Below are positions 1-8,783 of a stretch of 34,285 nt of DNA, piece after piece (positions within the stretch are counted from its first letter, which is position 1; every line of letters begins with the position of its first letter). The notes beneath the pieces were generated by a model. That model ran no database searches, was not told the DNA's origin, and saw nothing but the letters and a program-made list of their open reading frames with translations. The position numbers and the translations under genes are program-made. The DNA comes from UMGS1933 sp051891435 (GTDB taxonomy: Bacteria; Bacillota; Clostridia; TANB77; CAG-508). The stretch lies in NCBI GenBank assembly GCA_051891435.1, contig JBJFFE010000062.1, positions 1 through 34,285 on the forward strand, written 5' to 3'.

Positions 1-62
1 GACCTTTTAAAAAAATTATACAAAAGGTAGGCTGAGAAGCAGTGACACACAAATTACAATTT
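1..62. repeat. Left copy of a 62-base inverted repeat at the window ends
   Basis: These bases match the reverse complement of 34214-34275 at 58 of 62 positions. The inner end carries the motif AAATTACAATTT, which also bounds the palindromic elements at 11096, 11657 and 19504, and the last bases (48-62) recur at 1600-1614. The repeat overlaps the 3' end of the minus-strand oxidoreductase gene and supplies its last two codons and its TAA stop. It is probably one arm of a dispersed element at which the assembly broke, but a genuine inverted pair flanking the segment cannot be excluded from this window alone. Confidence 0.75.
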
Positions 63-1544
63 ATCTAAATCAATTCTTTCCAAATTTTTAGTTGTTGGCT
101 CAGTTATTATTTTGCCAGTATAATCAAACCTAGACCCATGGCAAGGACAATCCCAAGTTTTTTCTAAATTATTCCAAGAAAGCTCACAACCCAAATGAGT
201 GCAAAATGGTTTTACAGCATACATCTTACCATTTTGGTCTTTATACAAACCAATTTTTTTACCTTTATAATTTACAATCCCGCCACAATTATTTTGAATC
301 TCAGTATAATCTATTTTAGGTTTACGCATTTTGTTAATTGCTAAAGAATATACTGTTTGATTTAGTATTTCACCAAAAGCCTTACAATTTTTAATAGGTT
401 GAAGTCTTGTTGCTGAATAAATAGATGCATATTTATTTTCTCTTCCTAAAATATCATCTGTTATTATTTTAGCTGCAACATGAGAGGTGGTCATGCCCCA
501 TTTTTTATAACCGGTGGCAACATACATATTGTTAAATAATTTTGAAAATCTACCTATATAAGGGATTTTATCTAAAGATACACAATCCTCTGTTGTCCAT
601 CTATATTTTATTTCAGCATCTGGATATATACTTTTAATATAATTTTCTAAATTTAAATAACTCTTATCTAAATCTATATTATTAGCACCAGTTTTATGCC
701 CCGAACCTCCAACTAGCAATAAATTATCAGCAGTTCTAAAAGAGGTGACAGGTTCTTCGGCTGATATATACATCCCATCAAAAAGAGGCTTTTTAGGGTC
801 TACTGCAATAACATAAGACTTATCTTGATACATCTTTAAAAAATACATACCAGGAAAATTTTTGATAGGGTAATGACATGCTAAAACTAAATATTTACAA
901 TCAACTGTATGACCATTTGCATAAACTTTGTAACGACTATCTTCGGCTTTAATATTTGTTACTTTTGAATGTTCGAAAATATTCATTTTCTCTAAAGCAG
1001 GTAGTAAACCTAGAATATATTTTCTTGGATGGAATTTTGCCTGATTTGGGAAGCAAATTGCTGCTTTAATATTAAATGGAAGAGAGGTCTCAGTAATTAA
1101 TTTTGCATCTAAACCTAAAGACTTTACGGCATCAGTCTCATCTTTTATTTTTTGAATAAAATCTTTAGAGCAAGTATAAACATATGCGTCTTGACGTTCA
1201 AAACCACAGTCTATGTTTTCTGTTTTCACAATATTTTCAATAGTGCGAATAGCCTCTTCATTAGAATCTAAATATTTTTTAGCAGTATCAAAACCAAAAG
1301 ATTTAATCAAATAATCATAAAATAAATCGTGCTGACTTGTAATTTTAGCTGTAGTATTTGCAGTTACACCCATACCAATTTCACTTGCCTCAAGTAAAGA
1401 AACTTTTAAACCAGAATCTTTAAGCATATAAGCGGTTGCTAATCCGGTCATACCACCACCAATAATGCAAACATCAGTGGATAAATTAGAATCCAATTTT
1501 GGATAATTAGTTTTTGAAGTAGAATCTACCCAATAAGAAATCAT
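54..1544 (-). CDS. FAD-dependent oxidoreductase with C-terminal Rieske domain (YhfW-like)
   Basis: The 496-residue product has an N-terminal FAD-binding Rossmann motif (IIGGGMTGLATAY, about residues 27-39) and a DAO-type oxidoreductase fold. It ends in a Rieske [2Fe-2S] domain with both ligand boxes, CTHLGC and CPCHGS, at about residues 448-470. This architecture matches the Bacillus YhfW family, in which electrons are thought to pass between the flavin and the iron-sulfur cluster; the substrate is unknown. The ATG at 1544 has an AGGTGA ribosome binding site a few bases upstream. The gene diverges from pyrG. Its stop codon lies inside a dispersed repeat, so the extreme C-terminus was shaped by that element. 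No in-frame CGG occurs: each CCG on the plus strand here falls out of frame. The family call is firm, the physiological role is not. Confidence 0.88.
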   Translation of the reverse strand: MISYWVDSTSKTNYPKLDSNLSTDVCIIGGGMTGLATAYMLKDSGLKVSLLEASEIGMGVTANTTAKITSQHDLFYDYLIKSFGFDTAKKYLDSNEEAIRTIENIVKTENIDCGFERQDAYVYTCSKDFIQKIKDETDAVKSLGLDAKLITETSLPFNIKAAICFPNQAKFHPRKYILGLLPALEKMNIFEHSKVTNIKAEDSRYKVYANGHTVDCKYLVLACHYPIKNFPGMYFLKMYQDKSYVIAVDPKKPLFDGMYISAEEPVTSFRTADNLLLVGGSGHKTGANNIDLDKSYLNLENYIKSIYPDAEIKYRWTTEDCVSLDKIPYIGRFSKLFNNMYVATGYKKWGMTTSHVAAKIITDDILGRENKYASIYSATRLQPIKNCKAFGEILNQTVYSLAINKMRKPKIDYTEIQNNCGGIVNYKGKKIGLYKDQNGKMYAVKPFCTHLGCELSWNNLEKTWDCPCHGSRFDYTGKIITEPTTKNLERIDLDKL

Positions 1545-1599
1545 AAAATCACCTAAAAATATTATTACCAGAATTTGAAAATATATTAATAAGTTACTT

Positions 1600-1636
1600 A
1601 CACAAATTACAATTTACTAAAATTATACAAAATTGT
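1600..1636. repeat. Fragment of the AAATTACAATTT repeat family
   Basis: The sequence at 1600-1616 repeats bases 48-62 of the window in the same orientation and is followed by a short inverted copy (AATTGTAAT at about 1631-1639). It resembles the terminal end of the palindromic elements found at 11096, 11657 and 19504. It lies in the divergent spacer between the oxidoreductase gene and pyrG, just upstream of the pyrG promoter. It looks like a remnant rather than a full element. Confidence 0.5.
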
Positions 1637-1646
1637 AATAGAACTC

Positions 1647-1675
1647 TTGTAATCCTACAAAAAAAATGCTAAAAT
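1647..1675 (+). promoter_or_regulatory. Sigma-A type promoter of pyrG
   Basis: A TTGTAA -35 box and a TAAAAT -10 box are separated by 17 bases. Transcription would start near 1682, giving a leader of about 80 bases that contains the hairpin at 1698-1748. The predicted start region has no GGG run, unlike the pyrG start in Bacillus subtilis. Confidence 0.6.
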
Positions 1676-1697
1676 ATAGTTTAGAATAATTAAGATA

Positions 1698-1748
1698 ATA
1701 GATTTAAAAAAAACCCCATTTTGGGGTAAGTTTTTTAAATCTATTTTT
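1698..1748 (+). terminator. Leader terminator (attenuator) of pyrG
   Basis: The arms at 1698-1711 and 1731-1744 are perfectly complementary (ATAGATTTAAAAAA with its partner) and enclose an inner CCCC/GGGG stem. A T-rich tract follows immediately. The structure lies between the pyrG promoter and its ribosome binding site, and the neighbouring gene diverges, so it can only act on the pyrG transcript. Transcription attenuation in response to CTP is known for pyrG in Gram-positive bacteria; here the exact mechanism is inferred. Confidence 0.7.
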
Positions 1749-1764
1749 ATTTTGGGAGGTTACT

Positions 1765-3366
1765 ATGAAAAAAACAAAATACATTTTTGTAACAGGTGGG
1801 GTAGTATCTGGGCTTGGTAAAGGTATTACTGCTGCATCACTGGGAAGATTATTAAAAAATAGAGGTTATAAAATAACAATACAGAAATTTGACCCATATA
1901 TAAATGTGGATCCAGGAACAATGAGTCCATATGAGCATGGAGAGGTTTTTGTTACAGATGATGGCGCAGAAACAGATTTGGATTTAGGTCATTATGAAAG
2001 ATTTATAGATGAGAATTTAACTAAAAATTCTAGTATTACAATGGGAAAAATTTATTCTAATGTAATTGAAAAAGAAAGAAGAGGAGATTACTTAGGAAAA
2101 ACAGTACAAGTAATTCCTCATATTACAAATGAAATTAAAGAAAAAATCTATAGTTTTGATAATACAGATATAGATATTGTAATAACTGAAGTTGGAGGAA
2201 CAGTTGGAGATATTGAAGGTCTTTCGATAATAGAAGCAATTAGACAAGTAGGATTAGAAAAAGATCCTGAAGATGTGTTATATATTCATGTAACATTACT
2301 TCCCTATATTTCTGGATCAAATGAAATAAAATCTAAGCCAACACAGCACTCAGTAAAAGAACTACAAAGTTTAGGAATAAAACCAGATATTTTAGTATGT
2401 AGAACTGAGAGGGAAATTACCGATGTTGTAAGAGAAAAACTTGCACTATTTTGTAATGTTAGAAAAACAAGTGTAATACAAAATACAACAGCAGATAATT
2501 TATATGCAGTCCCATTATTATTAGAAAAAGAAGGATTAGCAAGAGAAGTATGCAAGCATTTGAAATTAGAAAATATAGAACCAAATAATTCACAATGGGA
2601 GGAAATGATAGAACACATTAGACATATTGGAGATAAAACTGTTAAGATTGCAATTGTTGGAAAATATGTACAATTAGATGACTCATATATTTCTGTAATG
2701 GAAAGCTTAAAACATGCAGGTTTTGCAAATGATGTAAATGTAGATATTGACCTAATAGATTGTGAAACTGTAACAGCAGAAAATTCAAAAGATATTTTAG
2801 GAAAATATCAAGGAATAATTGTTCCAGGTGGATTTGGAAATAGAGGAATTGAAGGCAAAATAGAAACAATAAGATATGCAAGAGAAAATAAAGTTCCGTT
2901 CCTTGGAATATGCCTTGGAATGCAAATGGCAGTTGTAGAATTTGCAAGAAATGTATTAGGTTTAAAAGATGCCAATTCATTAGAATTTGATGAGAACACA
3001 AATAACCCTGTAATTCATATTATGGAGGAACAAAAAAACATAGATAAAAAAGGCGGAACAATGAGACTTGGGGCATATGATTGTATAATAAAAGAAGGTA
3101 CTTTGGCTAGTAAAGTTTATGGTAAAAACAAAATTTCAGAAAGACATAGACATAGATTTGAATATAATAATGAATATAAACAACAATTAGAAGAAGCTGG
3201 ACTCATTGCCTCAGGCACATCGCCAGATGGAAGTTTAGTTGAGATTGTAGAATTACCATCACATCCATATTTTATAGCAGGACAATTTCACCCAGAACTA
3301 AAATCAAGACCAAATAACCCAGCACCATTATTTGTAGGGTTGGTAAAAGCAGCAAAAGAAAAATAA
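1765..3366 (+). CDS. pyrG: CTP synthase
   Basis: CTP synthase makes CTP from UTP, ATP and glutamine, the last step of pyrimidine nucleotide synthesis in the cytosol. The 533-residue protein is full length. The N-terminal synthetase domain begins with the P-loop region GGVVSGLGKGI. The C-terminal class I glutamine amidotransferase domain (from about residue 290) has the oxyanion motif PGGFGNRG, the catalytic cysteine in GICLGMQ, and the catalytic His-Glu in FHPE. The ATG follows a GGGAGG ribosome binding site. The gene is monocistronic by layout, with its own promoter and leader terminator. One CGG trinucleotide (near 3051) is out of frame, so no CGG codon is used. Confidence 0.98.
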   Translation: MKKTKYIFVTGGVVSGLGKGITAASLGRLLKNRGYKITIQKFDPYINVDPGTMSPYEHGEVFVTDDGAETDLDLGHYERFIDENLTKNSSITMGKIYSNVIEKERRGDYLGKTVQVIPHITNEIKEKIYSFDNTDIDIVITEVGGTVGDIEGLSIIEAIRQVGLEKDPEDVLYIHVTLLPYISGSNEIKSKPTQHSVKELQSLGIKPDILVCRTEREITDVVREKLALFCNVRKTSVIQNTTADNLYAVPLLLEKEGLAREVCKHLKLENIEPNNSQWEEMIEHIRHIGDKTVKIAIVGKYVQLDDSYISVMESLKHAGFANDVNVDIDLIDCETVTAENSKDILGKYQGIIVPGGFGNRGIEGKIETIRYARENKVPFLGICLGMQMAVVEFARNVLGLKDANSLEFDENTNNPVIHIMEEQKNIDKKGGTMRLGAYDCIIKEGTLASKVYGKNKISERHRHRFEYNNEYKQQLEEAGLIASGTSPDGSLVEIVELPSHPYFIAGQFHPELKSRPNNPAPLFVGLVKAAKEK

Positions 3367-3380
3367 ATTTTTAATAAATC

Positions 3381-3409
3381 TTGACAAATTAAAAAAAATT
3401 ATATATTAT
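3381..3409 (+). promoter_or_regulatory. Sigma-A promoter of the riboswitch-controlled operon
   Basis: An exact TTGACA -35 box is followed after 17 bases by TATTAT. It lies about 40 bases upstream of the riboswitch aptamer and just after the pyrG stop codon. Confidence 0.75.
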
Positions 3410-3448
3410 ATTTACGGAAAATGAATATTCACGAATTACTCTTTATAA

Positions 3449-3575
3449 TTTTAAAAGGGAGTAGCTTAAAACTTACTAATCAACAAACTCGTTTTTAACT
3501 GGTTAGTAAACCTAAACGGTAAGCAAGACTTTTAAAGAAACACTTTTTAAAAGCGATTTCTTTAAAAGTCTTTTT
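3449..3575 (+). ncRNA. yybP-ykoY (Mn2+) riboswitch with intrinsic terminator
   Basis: The leader contains the two signature parts of the yybP-ykoY class: GGGAGTAGC near the 5' side (3457-3465) and AGCAAGACTTT at the 3' side (3522-3532), joined by a hairpin region with complementary ACTTACTAA/TTAGTAA arms. Right after the aptamer, 3527-3540 pairs perfectly with 3557-3570 and is followed by five T, a rho-independent terminator. The 3' strand of the aptamer's closing helix (CTTTTAAA) is also the 5' arm of the terminator, so ligand-stabilised closure should prevent termination, an ON switch. Members of this class sense Mn2+ and often control Mn2+ efflux, which fits the P-type ATPase downstream. 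Confidence 0.85.
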
Positions 3576-3593
3576 GATTTGATTGGAGGATTC

Positions 3594-4373
3594 ATGAAAT
3601 ACATAGATAGGGAAAAATTAAATGAATTTAAGAATTTACAAAGCAATGATTATTTTGTAATAACAGATTTTGACCATACACTTACAACCCCGGAAAGTGA
3701 AACTTCCGTAGGATTAATTCCTCATTATGTAGGAGGAGAACTTTTAATAAAAAGAACAAAAATTTTTGAGTTTTATAGACCGCTAGAATTAGACTATACA
3801 ATAAATGCTGAGGATAAAAAGAAAATAATGAAAGAATGGGCTCAAAAAAGCTTCCAGTTATTATCAGAGTATATAACAGAGGACAATATAGAAAAAGCAG
3901 TTGAAAATGCAAATATTTATTTAAGAAGCGGAGTAAAAGAATTTTTTAAGGAAATGTACAACAAAAATATTCCAGTAATAGTTATGTCTTCTGGTATGGG
4001 CAATGTTGTAAAAAGGTTTCTGGAAAAAGAAAATTGTTTATTTAGTAATATGACTATTGTTTCTAATTTCTTCGAATTTAAAAATGGAAAAGCGAGTATT
4101 AACTTAGATAATGTTATGGCTACATCAAATAAGGAATATATAAGAATTCCTGAAAATGTTAGAAAAAATATAGAAACTAAATCTAAGGCATTGTTATTTG
4201 GAGACTTAATAGAAGACATAAAAATGGCAAAAAGGGAAAAACTAGCAGATACATTAACTTTTGGATTTTTAGATGAAAATGTAGAAAAGAATTTGGAAAG
4301 ATATAAAGAGCATTTTGATGTTATATTAACTCATGAAAGCGATTTTAATGATGTAAAAAATATTTTAAAATAA
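3594..4373 (+). CDS. HAD-family phosphatase, UMPH-1 / pyrimidine 5'-nucleotidase-like
   Basis: The product of about 259 residues carries the HAD motifs in order: motif I DFDHTLT (nucleophile Asp and acid/base Asp) near residue 24, motif II VMSSG near residue 130, a conserved Lys region, and motif IV FGDLIED near residue 205. The DFDHT form and overall length resemble the eukaryotic-type UMPH-1 pyrimidine 5'-nucleotidases, but substrate cannot be read from sequence. I chose the ATG at 3594 behind GGAGGA rather than an upstream TTG with no ribosome binding site. It is the first gene after the Mn2+ riboswitch and is followed 28 bases later by the ATPase. HAD enzymes need Mg2+ or Mn2+, so shared metal control is plausible but inferred. 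Confidence 0.75.
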   Translation: MKYIDREKLNEFKNLQSNDYFVITDFDHTLTTPESETSVGLIPHYVGGELLIKRTKIFEFYRPLELDYTINAEDKKKIMKEWAQKSFQLLSEYITEDNIEKAVENANIYLRSGVKEFFKEMYNKNIPVIVMSSGMGNVVKRFLEKENCLFSNMTIVSNFFEFKNGKASINLDNVMATSNKEYIRIPENVRKNIETKSKALLFGDLIEDIKMAKREKLADTLTFGFLDENVEKNLERYKEHFDVILTHESDFNDVKNILK

Positions 4374-4401
4374 TAAAAAATTAAAAAAGGAGGATTTTTA
4401 T

Positions 4402-7104
4402 ATGGCAGTAAATTGGTTTGGGCAAACAGTAGATGAAACAGTGTCTACATTAAAAACAGATGTAGAAAAAGGGTTATCTCAAGATGAAGTAAAGAAAAGA
4501 CAAGAACAATATGGACTAAATGAATTAAAAGCAAAAAAGAAAAAAAGTTTATTTGTAAAATTTTTAGAACAATTTAAAGATTTTATGATAATAATTTTAA
4601 TTATTTCTGCAATTATTTCTGGAGTTATTGGTGTAGCAGAAGGAGAAGGAATTACAGACACAATAATAATTCTAATAGTTGTAGTCGTTAATGCGATAAT
4701 AGGTGTAGCACAAGAAAACAAAGCTGAAAAATCTTTAGAGGCGTTGCAAAAACTAAGTTCACATGTAGCAAAAGTTATTAGAAATGGAAAACTTGAAGTA
4801 GTTCCATCTAAAGAATTAGTACCAGGGGATATAGTTGTATTAGATACAGGAGATTATGTTCCAGCAGATTTAAGAATAATAGAAGCAATAAATTTAAAAT
4901 CTCAAGAGGCTGCATTAACAGGAGAATCAGTTCCTGTGGAAAAAATGTCAGCAAAAATTGATGATGAAAAAATAGGAATTGGTGACAGAATAAATATGTT
5001 ATTCTCATCAAGCTTAATTACTTATGGTAGAGGAAAAGCAGTAGTTGTAGAAACTGGAATGAATACAGAAGTAGGTAAAATAGCAGATATAATAAACACT
5101 GCAGAAGAAACAGGAACACCACTTCAACAAAAGCTAAACAAATTAGGAAAAACATTAGGAATAGTTGCACTAGTTATATGTGCAGTAATATTTGGAGTGG
5201 GACTTTTGTATGGAAAAGAACCAATTCATATGTTTATGACATCAGTAAGTTTAGCAGTTGCAGCAATACCAGAAGGACTACCTGCAGTATTTACAATAGT
5301 TCTTGCAATTGGTGTACAAAGAATGGTAAAAAGAAATGCTATTGTTAAAAAATTGCCAGCAGTTGAAACTTTGGGAAGTGCATCAGTAATATGCTCTGAT
5401 AAAACAGGAACATTAACACAAAATAAAATGACAGTAGAAAAAGTATTTTGTGATGGAGTTTTAGTAGATTTAGATAATGCGAAAAGTATGATAGATATAC
5501 AAAAACTTGTATATTCAAGTATGTTGTGCAATGATACAAAAATATCAGACGAAAAAGAATTAACAGGAGATCCTACAGAAACAGCTTTGGTAGATATGGC
5601 ATTTAAACTTGATTTTGACCCATCTGTATATGGAAGATTCCCAAGAGTAGCTGAAATACCTTTTGACTCAGATAGAAAATTAATGACAACTGTACATGAA
5701 GAAAATGGGAAATATGTAGTTTATACAAAAGGTGGAGTAGATGAGCTTTTATCAATTTGTAATTCATATATATTAAATGGAGATGTAAAGCAAGATTTAG
5801 ACGAATATAAAGAAATTATTAGAAAAAATAATATGGAAATGGCACAAAATGCATTAAGAGTTTTAGCAATGGGATATAAAGTATTAGACCATAAACCAGA
5901 AGGTGAAGAAATATTAAACTTAGAATCTAATTTAACATACATTGGAATGGTTGGTATGATAGACCCACCAAGATTAGAAGTAAAGGCAGCAGTAGAAGAA
6001 TGTAAATCAGCAGGAATAAAAACTGTAATGATTACAGGAGACCACAAAATTACAGCTATTGCAATTGCAAAAAGTTTAGGAATATTAGAAAATGAAGACG
6101 AGGCAATAACAGGAACTGAATTAGAAGAAATGAGTGATGAAGACTTAATTAAAAATGTAAGAAAGTATTCTGTATATGCTAGAGTATCTCCAGAACATAA
6201 AGTAAGAATAGTAAAAGCATGGCAAGCAAATGGAGAAATTGTAGCTATGACTGGTGATGGAGTAAATGATGCCCCTTCTTTAAAAATTGCAGATATTGGT
6301 TGCGCAATGGGAGTTGTAGGAACAGATGTTGCAAAAGAAGCGGCAGATGTAATACTAACAGATGATAATTTCGCAACAGTAGTTTCAGCAGTAGAAGAAG
6401 GAAGAAGAATATATGATAATATATTAAAAGCAATTCAATTCTTATTATCAAGTAATATTGGTGAAATAGTTGTATTGTTTGTAGCAATATTAATAACACC
6501 ATTACTTGGAAAAGCATTTAATATAGATATAACTTTAATTGAAACATTATTACCAATACACATATTATGGATTAACTTAGTAACAGATTCACTTCCAGCT
6601 TTAGCACTAGCAGTAGACCCAGCAGCAAAGGATGTAATGCAAAGAAAACCACTAAAAAATACTAAAAAAGGTATATTTACAAAAGGAATGACTTGGAGAA
6701 TAATATATCAAGGAATAATGATAGGATTACTTACATTAACAGCATTTATAGTTGGTTTAAGTACAAAAGGTGTAAGCCAAGAAGAAAAAGTACAAATCGG
6801 TCAAACTATGGCATTTTACGTATTAGCATTATCTGAACTTGTTCATGTATATAATATAAGAGATAACAAAAAATCAATTTTCAAAACAGGAATATTTAAT
6901 AATAGTAAACTAATTTTAGCTACATTAGTATCAGCATCATTAATGTTTATAATACTATTTATTCCTGCATTAAGAGAAATATTTAAACTAGCCGTGTTAC
7001 CAACTGCACATATATTAGAAATAGTATTATTAGTATTGGCACCAGTAGTAATAGTAGAGCTATTAAAACTATTAAAAATAAATACAACAAAAGATGAAGT
7101 ATAA
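4402..7104 (+). CDS. P2-type cation-transporting ATPase (Ca2+/Mn2+ exporter)
   Basis: The 900-residue membrane pump has a cation-ATPase N-terminal domain, the actuator motif LTGESVPVE (about residue 174), the phosphorylated Asp in CSDKTGTLTQNK (about residue 333), the hinge motif TGDGVNDAPS (about residue 618), and about ten membrane segments. The M4 motif PEGLPA and the M6 segment NLVTDSLPALALA are typical of the Ca2+/Mn2+ (P2A) class. Its position after a yybP-ykoY riboswitch points to Mn2+ efflux, as for other ATPases controlled by this RNA. A GGAGG ribosome binding site precedes the ATG. CGG trinucleotides in the gene are all out of frame. Ca2+ remains a possible substrate. Confidence 0.93.
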   Translation: MAVNWFGQTVDETVSTLKTDVEKGLSQDEVKKRQEQYGLNELKAKKKKSLFVKFLEQFKDFMIIILIISAIISGVIGVAEGEGITDTIIILIVVVVNAIIGVAQENKAEKSLEALQKLSSHVAKVIRNGKLEVVPSKELVPGDIVVLDTGDYVPADLRIIEAINLKSQEAALTGESVPVEKMSAKIDDEKIGIGDRINMLFSSSLITYGRGKAVVVETGMNTEVGKIADIINTAEETGTPLQQKLNKLGKTLGIVALVICAVIFGVGLLYGKEPIHMFMTSVSLAVAAIPEGLPAVFTIVLAIGVQRMVKRNAIVKKLPAVETLGSASVICSDKTGTLTQNKMTVEKVFCDGVLVDLDNAKSMIDIQKLVYSSMLCNDTKISDEKELTGDPTETALVDMAFKLDFDPSVYGRFPRVAEIPFDSDRKLMTTVHEENGKYVVYTKGGVDELLSICNSYILNGDVKQDLDEYKEIIRKNNMEMAQNALRVLAMGYKVLDHKPEGEEILNLESNLTYIGMVGMIDPPRLEVKAAVEECKSAGIKTVMITGDHKITAIAIAKSLGILENEDEAITGTELEEMSDEDLIKNVRKYSVYARVSPEHKVRIVKAWQANGEIVAMTGDGVNDAPSLKIADIGCAMGVVGTDVAKEAADVILTDDNFATVVSAVEEGRRIYDNILKAIQFLLSSNIGEIVVLFVAILITPLLGKAFNIDITLIETLLPIHILWINLVTDSLPALALAVDPAAKDVMQRKPLKNTKKGIFTKGMTWRIIYQGIMIGLLTLTAFIVGLSTKGVSQEEKVQIGQTMAFYVLALSELVHVYNIRDNKKSIFKTGIFNNSKLILATLVSASLMFIILFIPALREIFKLAVLPTAHILEIVLLVLAPVVIVELLKLLKINTTKDEV

Positions 7105-7137
7105 CTAAAAAATAGAAAAAAATCATCGTTCTAATTG

Positions 7138-7184
7138 AACCCCCATAGGAATACAATTAAACAAAAGTATTCTTATGGGGGTTT
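7138..7184 (+). promoter_or_regulatory. Hairpin upstream of spoIIID that covers its ribosome binding site
   Basis: The 17-base arms at 7138-7154 and 7167-7183 pair fully, with one G-U pair. The 3' arm contains GGGGG, the only ribosome binding site candidate for the spoIIID ATG at 7192. A short T run follows, so the hairpin may also end transcription of the ATPase operon. It can act as a terminator, a translational lock, or both. Confidence 0.65.
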
Positions 7185-7191
7185 ATGCATT

Positions 7192-7452
7192 ATGAGAGGA
7201 ATATCAATAGAAGAACGAGCAGTTAGCTTAGCACAATATATAATAGATACAGGAGATACGGTAAGAGGAGCAGCAAAGAAATTTGGTGTTTCTAAAAGCA
7301 CGGTACACAAAGATGTAAGTGAAAGATTAATACATATTAATTATGCACTTGCGCAAGAGGTTAGAAAAATTCTAGATGAGAATAAAGCGGAAAGACACAT
7401 AAGAGGAGGAATGGCAACAAAACTAAAATATAGTAGAGAAAAAACAGGATAG
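7192..7452 (+). CDS. spoIIID: Sporulation transcription factor SpoIIID
   Basis: SpoIIID is the small DNA-binding regulator that acts in the mother cell during sporulation, between the sigma-E and sigma-K stages. The 86-residue product is close to family length. It has a helix-turn-helix centred on GAAKKFGVSKSTVHKDVSERL (about residues 24-44, with the key stretch SKSTVHKD) and a basic C-terminal tail. I chose the internal ATG at 7192 because translation from the upstream in-frame ATG would run through the hairpin and add residues foreign to the family. The next gene, yabG, is also a sporulation gene. Arg is encoded once by CGA; all CGG trinucleotides are out of frame. Confidence 0.95.
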   Translation: MRGISIEERAVSLAQYIIDTGDTVRGAAKKFGVSKSTVHKDVSERLIHINYALAQEVRKILDENKAERHIRGGMATKLKYSREKTG

Positions 7453-7522
7453 GAGAAACACAATTCTACAAAATCTTACATATTATATTATAATCCCTTA
7501 GATTTTTTTGAGGTGATATAAT

Positions 7523-8326
7523 ATGCAAATAAAACAAGGAGATATTGTAGGAAGAGATTCGTATAATAACGATATAATATTTTTTGTAGATAGAATATTA
7601 AAAATAAATAAAACAAAGAAAATTGCAATTTTAAAGGGAATAAACATAAGAATTGAAGCAGATGCTCCAATTGATGATTTAAGAAAATTAGATGCGAAAA
7701 AAGCGAAGAACTTTATAAGACAACTAGAAAATTTAGAATATAAGCAAATAGGTAATAGCAGAGAAAAAATTTTAGAAAGCACTGGTAAAATACTACATTT
7801 AGATGGCGATAAAAGATATAGTGAAAAAACCTTGAAATATTACAAAAAAATGGGATTAAATGCTGTTGTTAAAAATATAGCAGAAAGCAGACAACCACAA
7901 TTTGTAATACCATTATTGAAAAAATATCAACCAGACATATTAGTAATAACTGGACATGACTCAATGATGAAAAATGGTAGAAATTATTTTGATATTTATA
8001 ATTATAGAAACTCTAAATATTTTATAGATTCTGTGGTTAATGCAAGAAAGTGGCAGAATTCATCTGATAAATTAGCTATTTTTGCTGGTGCCTGTCAGAG
8101 CTTTTACGAGGCAATTATGGAGGCAGGAGCGGACTTTGCATCTTCTCCAGGAAGAATATTAATAGATTTTATAGATCCAATAATTGTAGCAAATAAAATA
8201 GCTACAACAGAAAAAAATGTATATATATCTGCAAAAGAAATTTCCAAGTTGATAAAAGAAGGAGAAAAAGGAGTTAGCGGAATAGGTACAAGGGGTAAGA
8301 AAAAACTTTGCAAAAAACTTCTGTAA
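7523..8326 (+). CDS. yabG: Sporulation-specific protease YabG
   Basis: YabG is a cysteine-type protease that processes spore coat proteins in the mother cell. The 267-residue product matches the family along its length: an N-terminal beta-rich region beginning GDIVGRDSY, then the conserved blocks LVITGHD (about residue 143) and FAGACQSFYEA (about residue 189), which hold the likely catalytic His and Cys. The ATG follows a GAGGTGA site. The gene lies directly upstream of veg, the same order seen in Bacillus, which supports orthology. No in-frame CGG is present. Confidence 0.93.
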   Translation: MQIKQGDIVGRDSYNNDIIFFVDRILKINKTKKIAILKGINIRIEADAPIDDLRKLDAKKAKNFIRQLENLEYKQIGNSREKILESTGKILHLDGDKRYSEKTLKYYKKMGLNAVVKNIAESRQPQFVIPLLKKYQPDILVITGHDSMMKNGRNYFDIYNYRNSKYFIDSVVNARKWQNSSDKLAIFAGACQSFYEAIMEAGADFASSPGRILIDFIDPIIVANKIATTEKNVYISAKEISKLIKEGEKGVSGIGTRGKKKLCKKLL

Positions 8327-8419
8327 CATTTTCGAAACAATAATGTCACACAAGTGTAATAAAAACATGAAACCCTAGAACCACAACGAGTTTAACTTAA
8401 TTACATCATATAACATTTT

Positions 8420-8448
8420 TTGACATTTTTTTATACTGATGATATAAT
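8420..8448 (+). promoter_or_regulatory. Consensus sigma-A promoter of veg
   Basis: Exact TTGACA (8420-8425) and TATAAT (8443-8448) boxes are separated by 17 bases. The veg gene of Bacillus is known for one of the strongest vegetative promoters, and this match is perfect. Confidence 0.9.
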
Positions 8449-8487
8449 CTGCCTAAGTTGACATATAGATTAAAGGTGCGTGATATC

Positions 8488-8760
8488 ATGATTTTAAAAA
8501 ATGACATTTCAACCATTAAGGCAGAATTAGGGGACAGAAAAGGACAAAAGATAATGATAAAAGGAACATTAGGAAGAAATAAAGCTTTTGAAGAAGAAGC
8601 TATTTTAAAAGACACATATTCCAATGTTTTTGTGGTAGAAGATAAAGTAAAAGATACAAATGCAAGTTATAAATATACAGATATTCTCACAAGAGAATTA
8701 GAGGTTTCAATATTTGATGGACAAAATTTTAATCCATTAATATTACCAGCAAGAAACTAA
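8488..8760 (+). CDS. veg: Veg family protein
   Basis: Veg is a small, highly expressed protein of Firmicutes linked to biofilm formation; its biochemical role is not settled. The 90-residue product contains the family core GDRKGQKIMIKGTLGRNK (about residues 14-31) and the downstream stretch ATYSNVFVV-like DTYSNVFVVE. The ATG at 8488 is preceded by AAAGGTG. Location downstream of yabG and a consensus promoter both match the Bacillus arrangement. A strong terminator follows 24 bases after the stop. Confidence 0.93.
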   Translation: MILKNDISTIKAELGDRKGQKIMIKGTLGRNKAFEEEAILKDTYSNVFVVEDKVKDTNASYKYTDILTRELEVSIFDGQNFNPLILPARN

Positions 8761-8783
8761 AGACAAAAAAATAAATATTTTAT

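Noticed and set aside
3449..3540. tRNA gene in the leader before the HAD gene
   Set aside because: The GGGAGTAGC start resembles a tRNA 5' end, but there is no cloverleaf or TTCGA arm, and the AGCAAGACTTT part fits the yybP-ykoY riboswitch.
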